Shown: in pieces, positions 50,426 through 59,175 of the stretch | Layout: each line of letters starts with the position of its first letter | Position numbering within the stretch: position 1 is the first letter of the stretch | Source of the DNA: Muricoccus nepalensis | GTDB lineage: Bacteria > Pseudomonadota > Alphaproteobacteria > Acetobacterales > Acetobacteraceae | Assembly (NCBI RefSeq): GCF_006438825.1 | Contig: NZ_RCZP01000001.1 | Location: forward strand, 435,056 to 499,055 | Direction of reading: 5' to 3' | Length of the DNA: 64,000 nucleotides | Notes under the pieces: model-generated | Databases searched by the model: none | What the model saw: the letters and a program-made list of their open reading frames with translations, nothing else | What the model was told of the DNA's origin: nothing | Program-made: the position numbers and the translations under genes

Positions 50426-51319
50426 TCAAAGCTTGGGGAACTCCCGCGCCATGTGGTCGATGAGGGCGCGCACGGCGGGCGGCAGGCCGCGACGGGTCGT
50501 GAAGACGAGATGGACGATACCGGCCTTGCTCCGCCACTCCGGGAAGACGCGGACGAGCCTGCCGGCGGCCATCTGCGCGGCGCAGGCGTGGTCGGGCAGG
50601 AAGGCGACGCCCAGACCGTCCGCGGCGGCGTCGCCGAGAACGGCGTAGTCGCCGCAGGTCATGCGGGGCTCGTGGCGCAGCGCGTGGATCGTCCCGTCCT
50701 CGCGCTCGAGCGTCCAGGTGGCCTCGCCCGCCTCGTCGCTCGTGCCGAGGGTCGCGAGGGAGGCGAGGCCCGCGATATCGGTGCCGAGCTGGCTCGCGGT
50801 CTGCGGGCTGGCGACGAGGATCCAGCGCGAGTGGCCGAGCGAGCGCATGGTGAGGGAGGCATCGCTCGTCAGCTCGCGGCGGACGCGGAGGGCGAGGTCG
50901 ACGCGCTCCTCGATCAGGTCCACCGCCCGGTCCGTCACGACGAGCTGGAGCTGGACCTTGGGGAAGCGGGCCAGGAAGCCGCGCGCGATGCCGGAGACCA
51001 CCTTGACCAGGTTGGGCGGGCAGCTCATCCGGATGCGGCCGTGCGGCTCGGCCTGGGCCTCGGCGACGAGCGCTTCCGCCCGCTCGGCCTCCAGCATCAT
51101 GGCGCGGCAGCGCTCGTAGAAGGTCTGCCCGACCTCGGTGACGCGGAAGCGGCGGCTGGAGCGCTCGATGAGGCGCACCCCGAGGCGGGTCTCCAGCGCC
51201 GCGACGCGGCGGCTGAGCTTCGACTTCGGCTCGCGGAGCGCCCGGCCGGCGGCCGCGAAGCCCCCGTGGAGGACGACCTCGGCGAAGATGACGTAGTCGT
51301 TGAGGTCGTGCCGCATCAT
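50426..51319 (-). CDS. LysR-family transcriptional regulator
   Basis: A 297-aa regulator with an N-terminal winged helix ('[20 protein letters not shown]', '[20 protein letters not shown]') and a periplasmic-binding-like effector domain ('[20 protein letters not shown]', '[20 protein letters not shown]'). It is of the AaeR/DhcR-like LysR group that often controls a neighbouring oxidoreductase. The start is the first of two tandem ATG codons; AAGGAA lies just upstream. It is divergent from the SDR gene, which it likely regulates. Confidence 0.92.
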   Translation of the reverse strand: MMRHDLNDYVIFAEVVLHGGFAAAGRALREPKSKLSRRVAALETRLGVRLIERSSRRFRVTEVGQTFYERCRAMMLEAERAEALVAEAQAEPHGRIRMSCPPNLVKVVSGIARGFLARFPKVQLQLVVTDRAVDLIEERVDLALRVRRELTSDASLTMRSLGHSRWILVASPQTASQLGTDIAGLASLATLGTSDEAGEATWTLEREDGTIHALRHEPRMTCGDYAVLGDAAADGLGVAFLPDHACAAQMAAGRLVRVFPEWRSKAGIVHLVFTTRRGLPPAVRALIDHMAREFPKL

Positions 51320-51430
51320 CGTTCCTTGTGTGGGACGCTGCGTACCATAACTGCCGCCTGCAAGCAGCATCGTTGCCGGCGCATCTCCCTTGGCATCCGA
51401 GAGCAGGCCGTTGGGCCAAGGAGACGCGCG

Positions 51431-52186
51431 ATGACCAACAGGTTCCAGGACAAGGTGGTGGTGGTGACCGGCGCCACGAGCGGCATCGGCCTCGCGACCG
51501 CCAAGGCCTTCTCGCAGGAGGGGGCGTCCGTCTTCATCACCGGGCGCCGCCAGGAGGCGCTGGACGCGGCGGTGAAGGCGATCGGCGGCCGCGTGACGGG
51601 CGTGTGCGGCGACATGGCGGAGCTGGCCGACATCGACCGCCTCTACGACGCGGTCCAGCGGAGGCACGCGCAGATCGACGTCCTCTTCGCGAACGCCGGC
51701 GGCGGCGGCTTCGCCCCGCTCGGCGCCATCACCGAGGAGCAGTTCGACGAGACCTTCGGCACCAACGTGAAGGGCACGCTCTTCACCGTCCAGAAGGCCC
51801 TTCCGCTCCTGAAGAATGGCGGCGCGGTGGTGCTGACGGGCTCGACCGCCGGGAGCGAGGGGACGCCGGCCTTCAGCGTCTACTCCGCCAGCAAGGCGGC
51901 GGTGCGCAACTTCGCCCGCACCTGGATCCTCGACCTGAAGGAGCGCCGCATCCGCGTCAACGTCGTCAGCCCGGGCGCGACGCGCACGCCGGGCCTCGTC
52001 GGCCTCGCGGGCGAGGATGCGGCGAAGCAGCAGGGCCTTCTCGATGTCCTGGGCGCGCGCATTCCGCTCGGGCGCGTCGGCGAGCCGGAGGAGATCGCGA
52101 GGGCGGTTCTCTTCCTTGCTTCGGACGAGGCCAGCTTCGTCAACGGCGTCGAGTTCTTCGTCGACGGCGGGCAGGCGCAGGCCTGA
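51431..52186 (+). CDS. SDR-family oxidoreductase
   Basis: A 251-aa classical short-chain dehydrogenase. The NAD(P) loop '[17 protein letters not shown]', '[11 protein letters not shown]', the catalytic S138, Y151 and K155 ('[16 protein letters not shown]') and the '[10 protein letters not shown]' loop are present. R39-R40 after the second strand hints at NADPH preference. The substrate is unknown. AAGGAGA precedes ATG 51431. It is controlled, by arrangement, by the divergent LysR gene 111 bp away. Confidence 0.93.
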   Translation: MTNRFQDKVVVVTGATSGIGLATAKAFSQEGASVFITGRRQEALDAAVKAIGGRVTGVCGDMAELADIDRLYDAVQRRHAQIDVLFANAGGGGFAPLGAITEEQFDETFGTNVKGTLFTVQKALPLLKNGGAVVLTGSTAGSEGTPAFSVYSASKAAVRNFARTWILDLKERRIRVNVVSPGATRTPGLVGLAGEDAAKQQGLLDVLGARIPLGRVGEPEEIARAVLFLASDEASFVNGVEFFVDGGQAQA

Positions 52187-52223
52187 CCGGCGGGGCGGAT
52201 CATCGCCGGCTCGGTCGGCCGGT

Positions 52224-52766
52224 TCAGTAGGTGGGCGGGGTGATGGCGCTGACGATCTCGCTGACCCCTGGGTCGACGTTGCGGAAGCGGTGGGGCTGCT
52301 GGCTGTCGAAGTAGTAGGCGTCGCCCGCCCGCAGCACCGCCTGGCGCTCGCCCACCGTCACCTCCACCGCGCCGCGCGTGACGATGCCCGCCTCCTCCGC
52401 CCGGTGCGTCACGCTCGCCTCCGTCGCGGCGCCCGGCGCGTAGCGCTCGGCGAGCATCAGCATGCGGCGGTTAGGGTAGTCCATCCCGACGAGGCGGTAG
52501 GAGACCCGGTCGGGCCGGCCGATCTCCACCAGCTCGTCGGCGCGGTAGAAGGGGCGGCTCGGCTGCCCGCTCTCCAGTTCCGCGAAGAAGGAGGACAGGG
52601 TGGTGCCGAGGGCGCCCAGGATGGCGCCGAGCGTGTCCACGGAGGGGCTCATGCGCTCCCGCTCGATCAGCGGGATCGCCGAGTGCGACACGCCCGACCG
52701 CGCCGCGAGTTCCCGCAGGCCGAGGCCGCGCCGCGTCCGCAGGGCCTTCAGTTCCGTGCCGACCAT
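52224..52766 (-). CDS. XRE-family regulator with C-terminal cupin (PuuR-like)
   Basis: A 180-aa regulator. Residues 1-60 are a lambda-repressor-type HTH ('LKALRTRRGLGLRELAARSG', 'VSHSAIPLIERERMSPSVDT'), and the rest is a cupin ('RRMLMLAERYAPGAATEASV', 'EVTVGERQAVLRAGDAYYFD', 'QQPHRFRNVDPG'). This is the layout of PuuR, the repressor of putrescine catabolism. The nearby FAD oxidases fit such a role, but they are several kilobases away. It stands alone, converging with the SDR gene. Confidence 0.9.
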   Translation of the reverse strand: MVGTELKALRTRRGLGLRELAARSGVSHSAIPLIERERMSPSVDTLGAILGALGTTLSSFFAELESGQPSRPFYRADELVEIGRPDRVSYRLVGMDYPNRRMLMLAERYAPGAATEASVTHRAEEAGIVTRGAVEVTVGERQAVLRAGDAYYFDSQQPHRFRNVDPGVSEIVSAITPPTY

Positions 52767-52986
52767 TGCTATGGGGCGCCTCCTGCCAGGGACAGGCGTT
52801 GAGGATAATCGACAGCGCCGTGCCTGCCTACTTCCGGCCGGCGGGATGACGCGATGCCGTGGCGCGAGAGCTCGCTGGTGGACGGGATGGGGGTCGCAAG
52901 GAACCGAGGGAGTGCGGCTCCCGGCGACGGGTGTGGGCTGGCCGTGGGAGCGGACGGGCCCAGGCGGCCGGGCCGGCCGCCCTGCC

Positions 52987-53484
52987 CTAGCCTTCCGCGG
53001 GGAAGAAGGTCTCGAGGTCGTGCTCGTGCTTCACGAAGACCGACTTGATCACGACGTAGGAGAAGTACTTCTCGATCCCGATGCTGAGCGCCAGCATGTG
53101 CTCGATCCGCTCCTGGTAGTGGGCGATGGAGCGGGTCATGAACTTGAGCAGGTAGTCGTAGCCGCCGCTGACGAGGTGGCACTCCACCACCTCGCTCATG
53201 CCGCGCACGCTCGCCTCGAAGCGCTTGAAGTCGGCGCTGCGGTGGTCGGAGAGCGTGACCTCCGTGTAGATGGTCACGGTGTCGCCGAGGCGCTGCAGGT
53301 TGATGTGCGCGCCGTAGCCGGTGATGTAGCCCGCCTTCTCCAGCCGCTTCACGCGGGTGAGGCAGGGGCTGGGCGAGAGGCCGACCGCGTCCGCGAGGTC
53401 GACGTTGGTGGCGCGGCCGTGGCGCTGGAGGTGCGCGAGGATCCGAAGGTCGATCCGGTCGAGTTTCGGGACACCAGCCACCAT
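52987..53484 (-). CDS. Lrp/AsnC-family transcriptional regulator
   Basis: A 165-aa regulator with HTH ('LDRIDLRILAHLQRHGRATN', 'VDLADAVGLSPSPCLTRVKR') and an AsnC ligand domain ('VTIYTEVTLSDHRSADFKRF', 'VVECHLVSGGYDYLLKFMTR'). Members respond to amino acids. It may act on the downstream hydroxyacid dehydrogenase or the amine-oxidase block. Normal length and start. Confidence 0.93.
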   Translation of the reverse strand: MVAGVPKLDRIDLRILAHLQRHGRATNVDLADAVGLSPSPCLTRVKRLEKAGYITGYGAHINLQRLGDTVTIYTEVTLSDHRSADFKRFEASVRGMSEVVECHLVSGGYDYLLKFMTRSIAHYQERIEHMLALSIGIEKYFSYVVIKSVFVKHEHDLETFFPAEG

Positions 53485-53562
53485 GAAGTAACCATCCGGG
53501 CCGGGATGGCCGTGCGCGGGGCCGACGCTAGCTTGCCCGGGCGCCGGGTGACAAGGCGGGCC

Positions 53563-53604
53563 GGGCGAGGCCGTTGCCGGAGCGACGGGCGAGGCCGTTG
53601 CCGG
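53563..53604. repeat. 18-bp direct repeat between regulator and dehydrogenase genes
   Basis: GGGCGAGGCCGTTGCCGG occurs at 53563-53580 and again at 53587-53604, spaced by 6 bp. It lies in the 142-bp gap upstream of the Lrp-type gene and downstream of the dehydrogenase gene. It might be a duplicated operator, or chance slippage. Confidence 0.6.
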
Positions 53605-53626
53605 GCATGCCGGGACGCGCCCTCCC

Positions 53627-54553
53627 CTAGTAGCCCCGGCTGCGGTTGACGAGGCCCAGCATCGGCTCGCCGCGGCGGTGGCGGCGGATGTTCTCGACGA
53701 GGGCCTCGCCGCCCGTGTCGGCGTGGGTCGTGCTCGCGACGTGCGGGGTGAGCCAGATGCGGGGGTGGGACCAGAAGGGATGGTCCGGCGGCGGCGGCTC
53801 GGGATCGGACACGTCGAGGATGGCCGCCGAGAGGTGGCCGGAGTCGAGCGCGGCGAGGAGGTCGGCCTCCACCAGGTGCCCGCCCCTCCCCGCGTTCACG
53901 AGGCCGGCCCCGCGGGGGAGCGCGGCGAGGCGCGCGGCGTCGAGCATGCCCCGCGTCTCCGCCGTCAGGGGCAGGAGGCAGACGAGGATGTCGAGGCCGG
54001 CGAGGAAGGCGGGAAGCTCCTCCGTCCCGGCGAAGCAGGTCGCGCCGGCGACCTCGCGCCGCCCGCGGCTCCAGGCGGAGACGGGGTAGCCGAAGCCCTG
54101 GAGGGCCTTCACGGCGGCCAGGCCGAGCACGCCGAGGCCGAGCACGCCCACGCGCCGCCGCTCCGCCCGCAGGCCCTTCGTCGCCGCCCAGACGCCGCGC
54201 CGCTGCTGATCGAGGAAGAGCGGGAACTCGCGGTGGAGCGCGAGGACGGAGAGGGTGACGTACTCCACCATCCCCGCGGTCAGCCCGGGCTCCACCATCC
54301 GCACCACCTGCACATGCGGCGGCAGGGCGCGGAGGTCGAACTGGTCCACGCCGGCGCCGACGGAGAACAGCACCTCGAGCGCCGGGAAGCGGGCGGCGAG
54401 GTCCTCCGGCGGCTGCCATGCGGCGAGGTAGCGGACGGCCGCGGGGTCGCCTGTCTCGGGCCAGAGGTGGAAGGGGAGGTCGGGCAGGGCCTCGGCGAAG
54501 AGGCGCTGCCAGGCGGCGCCGCGGAGCGGCTCGGACTTGTAGACGATGCTCAT
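53627..54553 (-). CDS. D-2-hydroxyacid dehydrogenase, glyoxylate/hydroxypyruvate reductase A type
   Basis: A 308-aa NAD(P)H enzyme of the GhrA group that reduces glyoxylate and hydroxypyruvate. The nucleotide loop 'VGVLGLGVLGLAAVKALQGF', 'LNAGRGGHL'-type motif ('VNAGRGGHLVEADLLAALD'), 'AILDVSDPEPPPPDHPFW' (catalytic Glu) and 'WLTPHVAS' (catalytic His) are present, with the GhrA feature 'GAGVDQFDLRALPPHVQVVR'. It lies 7 bp after the GNAT gene on the same strand, so they form a two-gene operon. Confidence 0.88.
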   Translation of the reverse strand: MSIVYKSEPLRGAAWQRLFAEALPDLPFHLWPETGDPAAVRYLAAWQPPEDLAARFPALEVLFSVGAGVDQFDLRALPPHVQVVRMVEPGLTAGMVEYVTLSVLALHREFPLFLDQQRRGVWAATKGLRAERRRVGVLGLGVLGLAAVKALQGFGYPVSAWSRGRREVAGATCFAGTEELPAFLAGLDILVCLLPLTAETRGMLDAARLAALPRGAGLVNAGRGGHLVEADLLAALDSGHLSAAILDVSDPEPPPPDHPFWSHPRIWLTPHVASTTHADTGGEALVENIRRHRRGEPMLGLVNRSRGY

Positions 54554-54560
54554 GCCGCCC

Positions 54561-55430
54561 CTACCCCAGCGCCTGGCTAACGAGGGCGAAGGAGAACCGG
54601 GTGCTGTCGCCGCGCGGCGGCGCGCCGCGGACCATCACCTCCCCGCCGCCCACCTGCGCCACGCCGAGCGCCTCGAGCCAGGGCGAGAGGCCGCTCGCCC
54701 CCGGCACGTCGATGCGGATGAACTGGCCGGGGCGCGAGCCGAGCCAGTGCGCGATCAGCGCCCGCGCGCCCGCCGCGTCCGGCGCCACCACGGGGCCGAT
54801 GACTTGCCCGTGCCCGAAGCGGCGGATGAGCGAGAAGCCGATCGCCTCCCCGTCGCGGTCCAGGACCACGCCGTCGGCGACGGGGAGCAGGGCCCTCATC
54901 AGCGCGTCGCGCGGCACGCCGAGGGCCCGGGCGTCGAGGGCGGCGAGGGCGGGCGTGTCGCGGCGGCCGGCCGGGCGCAGCCGCTGGCCCGGCGGCAGCG
55001 CGACAAGGCCGGCCGAGAAGCTGCTGCCCCCGTGCTGGTGCACCCGGCCCGTGCCGGCGAAGCCGAGGCTGGCGTAGAGGGGGCGGCCGATATCGGTCGC
55101 GCAGAGGGTCACGCTCCGCTCGCCGAGGAAGGCGAGCACGCCCTCGGTCAGCGCGCGGCCGAGACCCCTGCCCTGCGCCGCGTCCGCCACCACCACGAAG
55201 CCGAGCGCCCCGGCCCTCGCGCCGTAGCGCCACGCCATCGCCGTCCCGGCCAGGCGGCCGTCGATCTCCGCGGCCAGGCCCTGGCCGAGGGCGAGGGCGA
55301 AGGCCCAGTCCTCGACCCGGTGCGGCCAGCGGAGCGCGGCGGTCAGCGCCTGCGCGGCCGGGAGATCCGCCTCCGCCAGCGGGCGGAGCCGCGCGGCCTC
55401 CCCCGGCGTTCGGGCTGTTCGCGTCGTCAT
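54561..55430 (-). CDS. GNAT-family N-acetyltransferase, two-domain
   Basis: A 289-aa protein with an N-terminal GNAT domain ('LRPLAEADLPAAQALTAALR', acetyl-CoA loop 'AAQGRGLGRALTEGVLAFLG') and a C-terminal half that is a second, weaker GNAT-like domain ('IGFSLIRRFGHGQVIGPVVA', 'PDAAGARALIAHWLGSRPG'). Such proteins acetylate small amines or amino groups; the target is unknown. ATG 55430 starts the conserved text; the upstream frame is arginine-rich. It is upstream of the hydroxyacid dehydrogenase gene. Confidence 0.85.
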   Translation of the reverse strand: MTTRTARTPGEAARLRPLAEADLPAAQALTAALRWPHRVEDWAFALALGQGLAAEIDGRLAGTAMAWRYGARAGALGFVVVADAAQGRGLGRALTEGVLAFLGERSVTLCATDIGRPLYASLGFAGTGRVHQHGGSSFSAGLVALPPGQRLRPAGRRDTPALAALDARALGVPRDALMRALLPVADGVVLDRDGEAIGFSLIRRFGHGQVIGPVVAPDAAGARALIAHWLGSRPGQFIRIDVPGASGLSPWLEALGVAQVGGGEVMVRGAPPRGDSTRFSFALVSQALG

Positions 55431-55677
55431 GCCGGCCTCGTCCCCCTTCCCGTTCGCGGCGCAGGGTTGCAGGGGGCGGGCGGCACGAGGTTCCGAACTG
55501 GGGGCGGATTCGGCATCTTCGCCCGTATCGGTCGGGCCGCCGCCGGTTGTGCCGCGCGGCCGGCGCGAAACGGCATGATCTTCGCTACGCGCCCGCCGGC
55601 CGGTGCGATCGTGCCAGCCGCCGCCCTCTAGCATGGCCCCTCCCCGGCGGCGCCGGGCCGGATCGAAGGATGCCCCG

Positions 55678-56349
55678 ATGACCCCCCTGCGGCCCAAGTT
55701 CATCACCTTCGACTGCTACGGCACGCTGACGAACTTCCAGATGGGCCCCCTGGCGCGGGAGCACTTCGCGGGCCGGGTGCCGGCGGAGCGGATGGAGGCC
55801 TTCCTCGGCGACTTCACCGCCTACCGGCTGGACGAGGTGCTCGGCGCCTGGAAGCCCTATGCCGAGGTTCTGGACAACGCGGTGCGCCGCGCGCTCGCCA
55901 AGCACGGGGTTCCCTACGAGGAGGCCGACGGCGCGCGCTTCTCCGACGCGGTGCCGGGCTGGGGGCCGCACCCGGACGTGGCCGAGCCGCTGGCGCGCGT
56001 GGCGAAGGAGTTCCCGCTCGTCATCCTGTCCAACGCCGCCAACCACCAGATCCACGCGAACGTGGCGAAGCTGGGGGCGCCCTTCCACGCCGTGTTCACG
56101 GCCGAGCAGGCGGGGGCCTACAAGCCGCGGATGCGGGCCTTCGAGTACATGCTGGGCGAGCTGGGCGCGCGGCCGGAGGAGCTGCTGCACGTCTCCTCCT
56201 CCTTCCGCTACGACCTGATGACGGCGCATGATCTCGGCATCCGCGACAAGGCCTGGGTCAACCGCGGGCACGAGCCGAGGGGGAACGCCTTCTATGGCTA
56301 CCACGAGATCCCCGACATCGGCGGCCTGCCCGGCCTGCTCGGCCTCTGA
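55678..56349 (+). CDS. Haloacid dehalogenase type II family hydrolase
   Basis: A 223-aa HAD hydrolase. Motif I is 'FITFDCYGTLTNFQ' with nucleophile D12, motif II 'LVILSNAANHQIH', motif III lysine in 'AGAYKPRMRAFEYML' and motif IV 'HVSSSFRYDLMTAHDLGI'. It resembles (S)-2-haloacid dehalogenases, but many such genes hydrolyse other substrates; the usual D-x-x-x-D at motif IV is replaced by a 'SSFRYD' form seen in that subgroup. It is first in a plus-strand run with two FAD oxidases (30 bp and then an overlap). Confidence 0.88.
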   Translation: MTPLRPKFITFDCYGTLTNFQMGPLAREHFAGRVPAERMEAFLGDFTAYRLDEVLGAWKPYAEVLDNAVRRALAKHGVPYEEADGARFSDAVPGWGPHPDVAEPLARVAKEFPLVILSNAANHQIHANVAKLGAPFHAVFTAEQAGAYKPRMRAFEYMLGELGARPEELLHVSSSFRYDLMTAHDLGIRDKAWVNRGHEPRGNAFYGYHEIPDIGGLPGLLGL

Positions 56350-56379
56350 TCGCCCGCAACCGCACCGGAGCACCTGCCC

Positions 56380-57717
56380 ATGTCGCCGCCCGTCGATCCC
56401 GTCACCAGCGACGCGAAGCTTCCGGCCGAGGTGGACGTGGCCATCATCGGCGGCGGCATCGCGGGGGTGACGGCCGCCTACTTCCTCGCCCGGGCCGGGC
56501 AGCGGGTGGCGGTCCTCGAGAAGGGCGTGATCGCCGGCGAGCAGTCGAGCCGCAACTGGGGCTGGTGCCGCGTGCAGAACCGCGACGAGCGCGAGATCCC
56601 CGTCATGCTCCGCAGCATGGAGCTGTGGGACAGCCTGCCGAAGGAGGCGGGGATCGACGTCGGCTTCCGCCGAACGGGGCTGGTCTACGCGACCCGCAGC
56701 GAGAGCGAGCTGGAGAGCTGGCGCCGCTGGGTGGAGATGGCGCGCGGCTACCAGTTCCACAGCCGCCTCCTCTCCGCCGAGGAGGCGCGGGGGATGGTGC
56801 CGGGGGCGGCGGATGGCTGGATCGGGGGCGTGCACTCCCCGCATGACGGCCGCGCCGAGCCGCGCAAGGCGGCGCCCGCCATCGCCGGCGCCGCGCGCAA
56901 GCTCGGCGCCACGATCCACCAGCGCTGCGCCGTGCGGGGCCTCGACATCGAGGGCGGGCGCGTCGCCGGCGTCATCACGGAGCACGGCCGCGTCCGCGCG
57001 GCGCAGGTGCTGGTGGCGGGCGGCGCCTGGTCGTCGATGCTGCTGCGGCGCCACGGGCTCGACCTGCCGCAGTCGAGCATCCGCTCGACCGTCTTCCTCA
57101 CGGAGCCGGCGCCGGAGATCACGCCGGGCGGCCTCTACACGCCGGACATCACGATCGGCCGGCGCGAGGACGGCGGCTACATCGTGGCCGCGAACAACCG
57201 CGGCCAGATCGAGATCACGCCGCAGGGGATGCGCTACGCCCGCAAGTTCTGGCCGACGCTGGTCGCGCGCCGCAAGATGGTGAAGTTCGGGATCGGGGAA
57301 TCCTTCTTCCGCGGGCCGCAGGCCTTTCCCCGCCGCTGGCGCATGGACCGGCCGACGGTGTTCGAGCAGGAGGACATGCGCGTGCTGGATCCCGCGCCGA
57401 AGGCGGGGGTCGCCGAGCCCGCGCTGAAGCAGCTCGCCGCCTCCTACCCCGCGCTGGCGGGGGTCAAGATGGGCAAGATCTGGGGCGGCTGGATCGATTC
57501 CACGCCGGACGCGGTGCCCGTGATCTCCCCCGTCAGCGCGCTGCCGGGCCTATACCTCTCGACGGGCTACAGCGGCCACGGCTTCGGCATCGGGCCGGGC
57601 GCCGGGCAGCTCGCGGCCGAGATCATCCTCGGCGGGCGGACGGGGGTCGACCCCTCCCCCTTCCGCTACGAGCGCCTGGTGGACGGGTCGCGCATCCAGA
57701 AGCCCGGGATGATGTGA
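56380..57717 (+). CDS. FAD-dependent amine/amino-acid oxidoreductase (DAO family)
   Basis: A 445-aa flavoenzyme. The FAD loop 'DVAIIGGGIAGVTAAYFLAR', 'SSRNWGWCRVQNRDEREIPV' and the C-terminal 'GLYLSTGYSGHGFGIGPGAG' are typical of D-amino-acid oxidase-type enzymes. 'GRAEPRKAAPAIAGAARKLG' belongs to the family core. The substrate, perhaps an N-methyl or secondary amine, cannot be assigned. It overlaps the next oxidase gene by 4 bp, and both may act in one pathway. Confidence 0.88.
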   Translation: MSPPVDPVTSDAKLPAEVDVAIIGGGIAGVTAAYFLARAGQRVAVLEKGVIAGEQSSRNWGWCRVQNRDEREIPVMLRSMELWDSLPKEAGIDVGFRRTGLVYATRSESELESWRRWVEMARGYQFHSRLLSAEEARGMVPGAADGWIGGVHSPHDGRAEPRKAAPAIAGAARKLGATIHQRCAVRGLDIEGGRVAGVITEHGRVRAAQVLVAGGAWSSMLLRRHGLDLPQSSIRSTVFLTEPAPEITPGGLYTPDITIGRREDGGYIVAANNRGQIEITPQGMRYARKFWPTLVARRKMVKFGIGESFFRGPQAFPRRWRMDRPTVFEQEDMRVLDPAPKAGVAEPALKQLAASYPALAGVKMGKIWGGWIDSTPDAVPVISPVSALPGLYLSTGYSGHGFGIGPGAGQLAAEIILGGRTGVDPSPFRYERLVDGSRIQKPGMM

Positions 57718-58991
57718 CGATGCGGATGGTGCCCTACTGGCTCGACACCGCCACGCCCTTCGCGGGCGCGGAGACGGGGCCGGTGGAGGGCGAGGTCGAC
57801 GTGGCGGTGGTCGGCGGCGGCCTGACGGGACTGTCGGCCGCCCTCGCCCTGGCGCGCGGGGGGGCGAGCGTCGCCGTGCTGGAGGGGGGCAAGGTCGTCG
57901 GGCAGGCCTCCGGCCGGAACGGCGGGCACGTGAACAACGGCACCGCGCACAACTTCGCCGCCCTGGCCGCGAGCCTCGGCCTGGACCACGCCCGCCGGCT
58001 CTACCACGCCTTCGACGACGCCGTGGACACGGTGGAGCGGATCGCGCGGGAGGAGGGGATCGACTGCGACTTCCGGCGCTCGGGCAAGATCAAGCTTGCG
58101 GCCAAGCCCGCGCATTACGACGCCCTCGCGCGCGGCTTCGAGCTGCTGCAGCGGGAGGCCGACCCGGAGGCGCGGCTGGTCCCGCGCGAGGCGCTGCGCC
58201 AGGAGATCGGCTCGGGTGCCTTCTTCGGCGGCGTCCTGTTCCCGAAGAGCGCGCAGATGCATGTCGGCCGCTTCGGGGCGGGCCTGGCCGAGGCCGCGCG
58301 GCGGCGCGGCGCCCGGATTTTCGAGGACACGCCGGTGACGGCGCTGCGGCGGGAGGCGGGCGGGCACCGCGTCGCGACCGCGCGGGGGACGCTGCGGGCG
58401 CGGCAGGTGCTGCTGGCCACGGGCGCGAGCGCGCTGGGGCCGATGTACTTCCGCCGCCGCCTCGTGCCGCTCGGCTCCTTCGTCGTCGTCACGGAGCCGC
58501 TGGGGGCGGAGCGGATCGCGGCCATCATGCCGACGGGGCGCACGGCGACCACGACGCGGATCATCGGCCACTACTTCCGCACTACGCCGGACGGGCGGCT
58601 CGTCTGGGGCGGGCGGGCGCGCTTCGCGCTCCCCTCCCTCGCCTCCGACGCGAAGAGCGGGCGCGTGCTGGAGCGGGGGCTGCACGACGTCTTCCCGCAG
58701 CTCGGCCCCGTGCGGGTCGACTACTGCTGGGGCGGCACGATCGACGCCACGCAGGACCGGCTGCCGCGCGCCGGCGAGCGGGACGGCCTCTTCTACGCCA
58801 CCGGCTACAGCGGGCACGGCGTGCAGATGTCGGTGCACATGGGGCAGGCCATGGCGGCGGTGATGGGCGGGCGGGCGGAGGCCAATCCCTTCCGCGACCT
58901 GGAATGGAAGCCCGTGCCCGGCCATTTCGGGCCGCCCTGGTTCATGCCGGCGGTCGGCCTCTACTACCGCGTCAAGGACCGCTTCGCCTGA
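57714..58991 (+). CDS. NAD(P)/FAD-dependent oxidoreductase, PuuB-like
   Basis: A 425-aa flavoenzyme similar to gamma-glutamylputrescine oxidase. The FAD loop is 'DVAVVGGGLTGLSAALALAR', with 'VVGQASGRNGGHVNNGTAHN', 'LVWGGRARFALPSLASDA' and the C-terminal 'FYATGYSGHGVQMSVHMGQA'. The start is GTG 57714, overlapping the previous stop as GTGA, or ATG 57720 two codons later. PuuB-like text and the PuuR-like gene upstream suggest polyamine catabolism; PuuA, PuuC and PuuD are not present, so this is tentative. Confidence 0.85.
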   Translation: MTMRMVPYWLDTATPFAGAETGPVEGEVDVAVVGGGLTGLSAALALARGGASVAVLEGGKVVGQASGRNGGHVNNGTAHNFAALAASLGLDHARRLYHAFDDAVDTVERIAREEGIDCDFRRSGKIKLAAKPAHYDALARGFELLQREADPEARLVPREALRQEIGSGAFFGGVLFPKSAQMHVGRFGAGLAEAARRRGARIFEDTPVTALRREAGGHRVATARGTLRARQVLLATGASALGPMYFRRRLVPLGSFVVVTEPLGAERIAAIMPTGRTATTTRIIGHYFRTTPDGRLVWGGRARFALPSLASDAKSGRVLERGLHDVFPQLGPVRVDYCWGGTIDATQDRLPRAGERDGLFYATGYSGHGVQMSVHMGQAMAAVMGGRAEANPFRDLEWKPVPGHFGPPWFMPAVGLYYRVKDRFA

Positions 58992-59175
58992 CGCGCCGGG
59001 ACGTGGGGAGCGGGCCGTGGGCGGCGGATTTCGTCGTTGCGCGGCCCCGGAAACGGCAGGACGCTGCGGCCTTGGGCGCCGCCGGATCCCGCCGGGGCCG
59101 CCACGAGGGCGCAAGGCAACCGTGCATCCGGCGCCGCCAGGGCGACCGGGGCCGCAGAAAGGGGACTTCGCAGCC

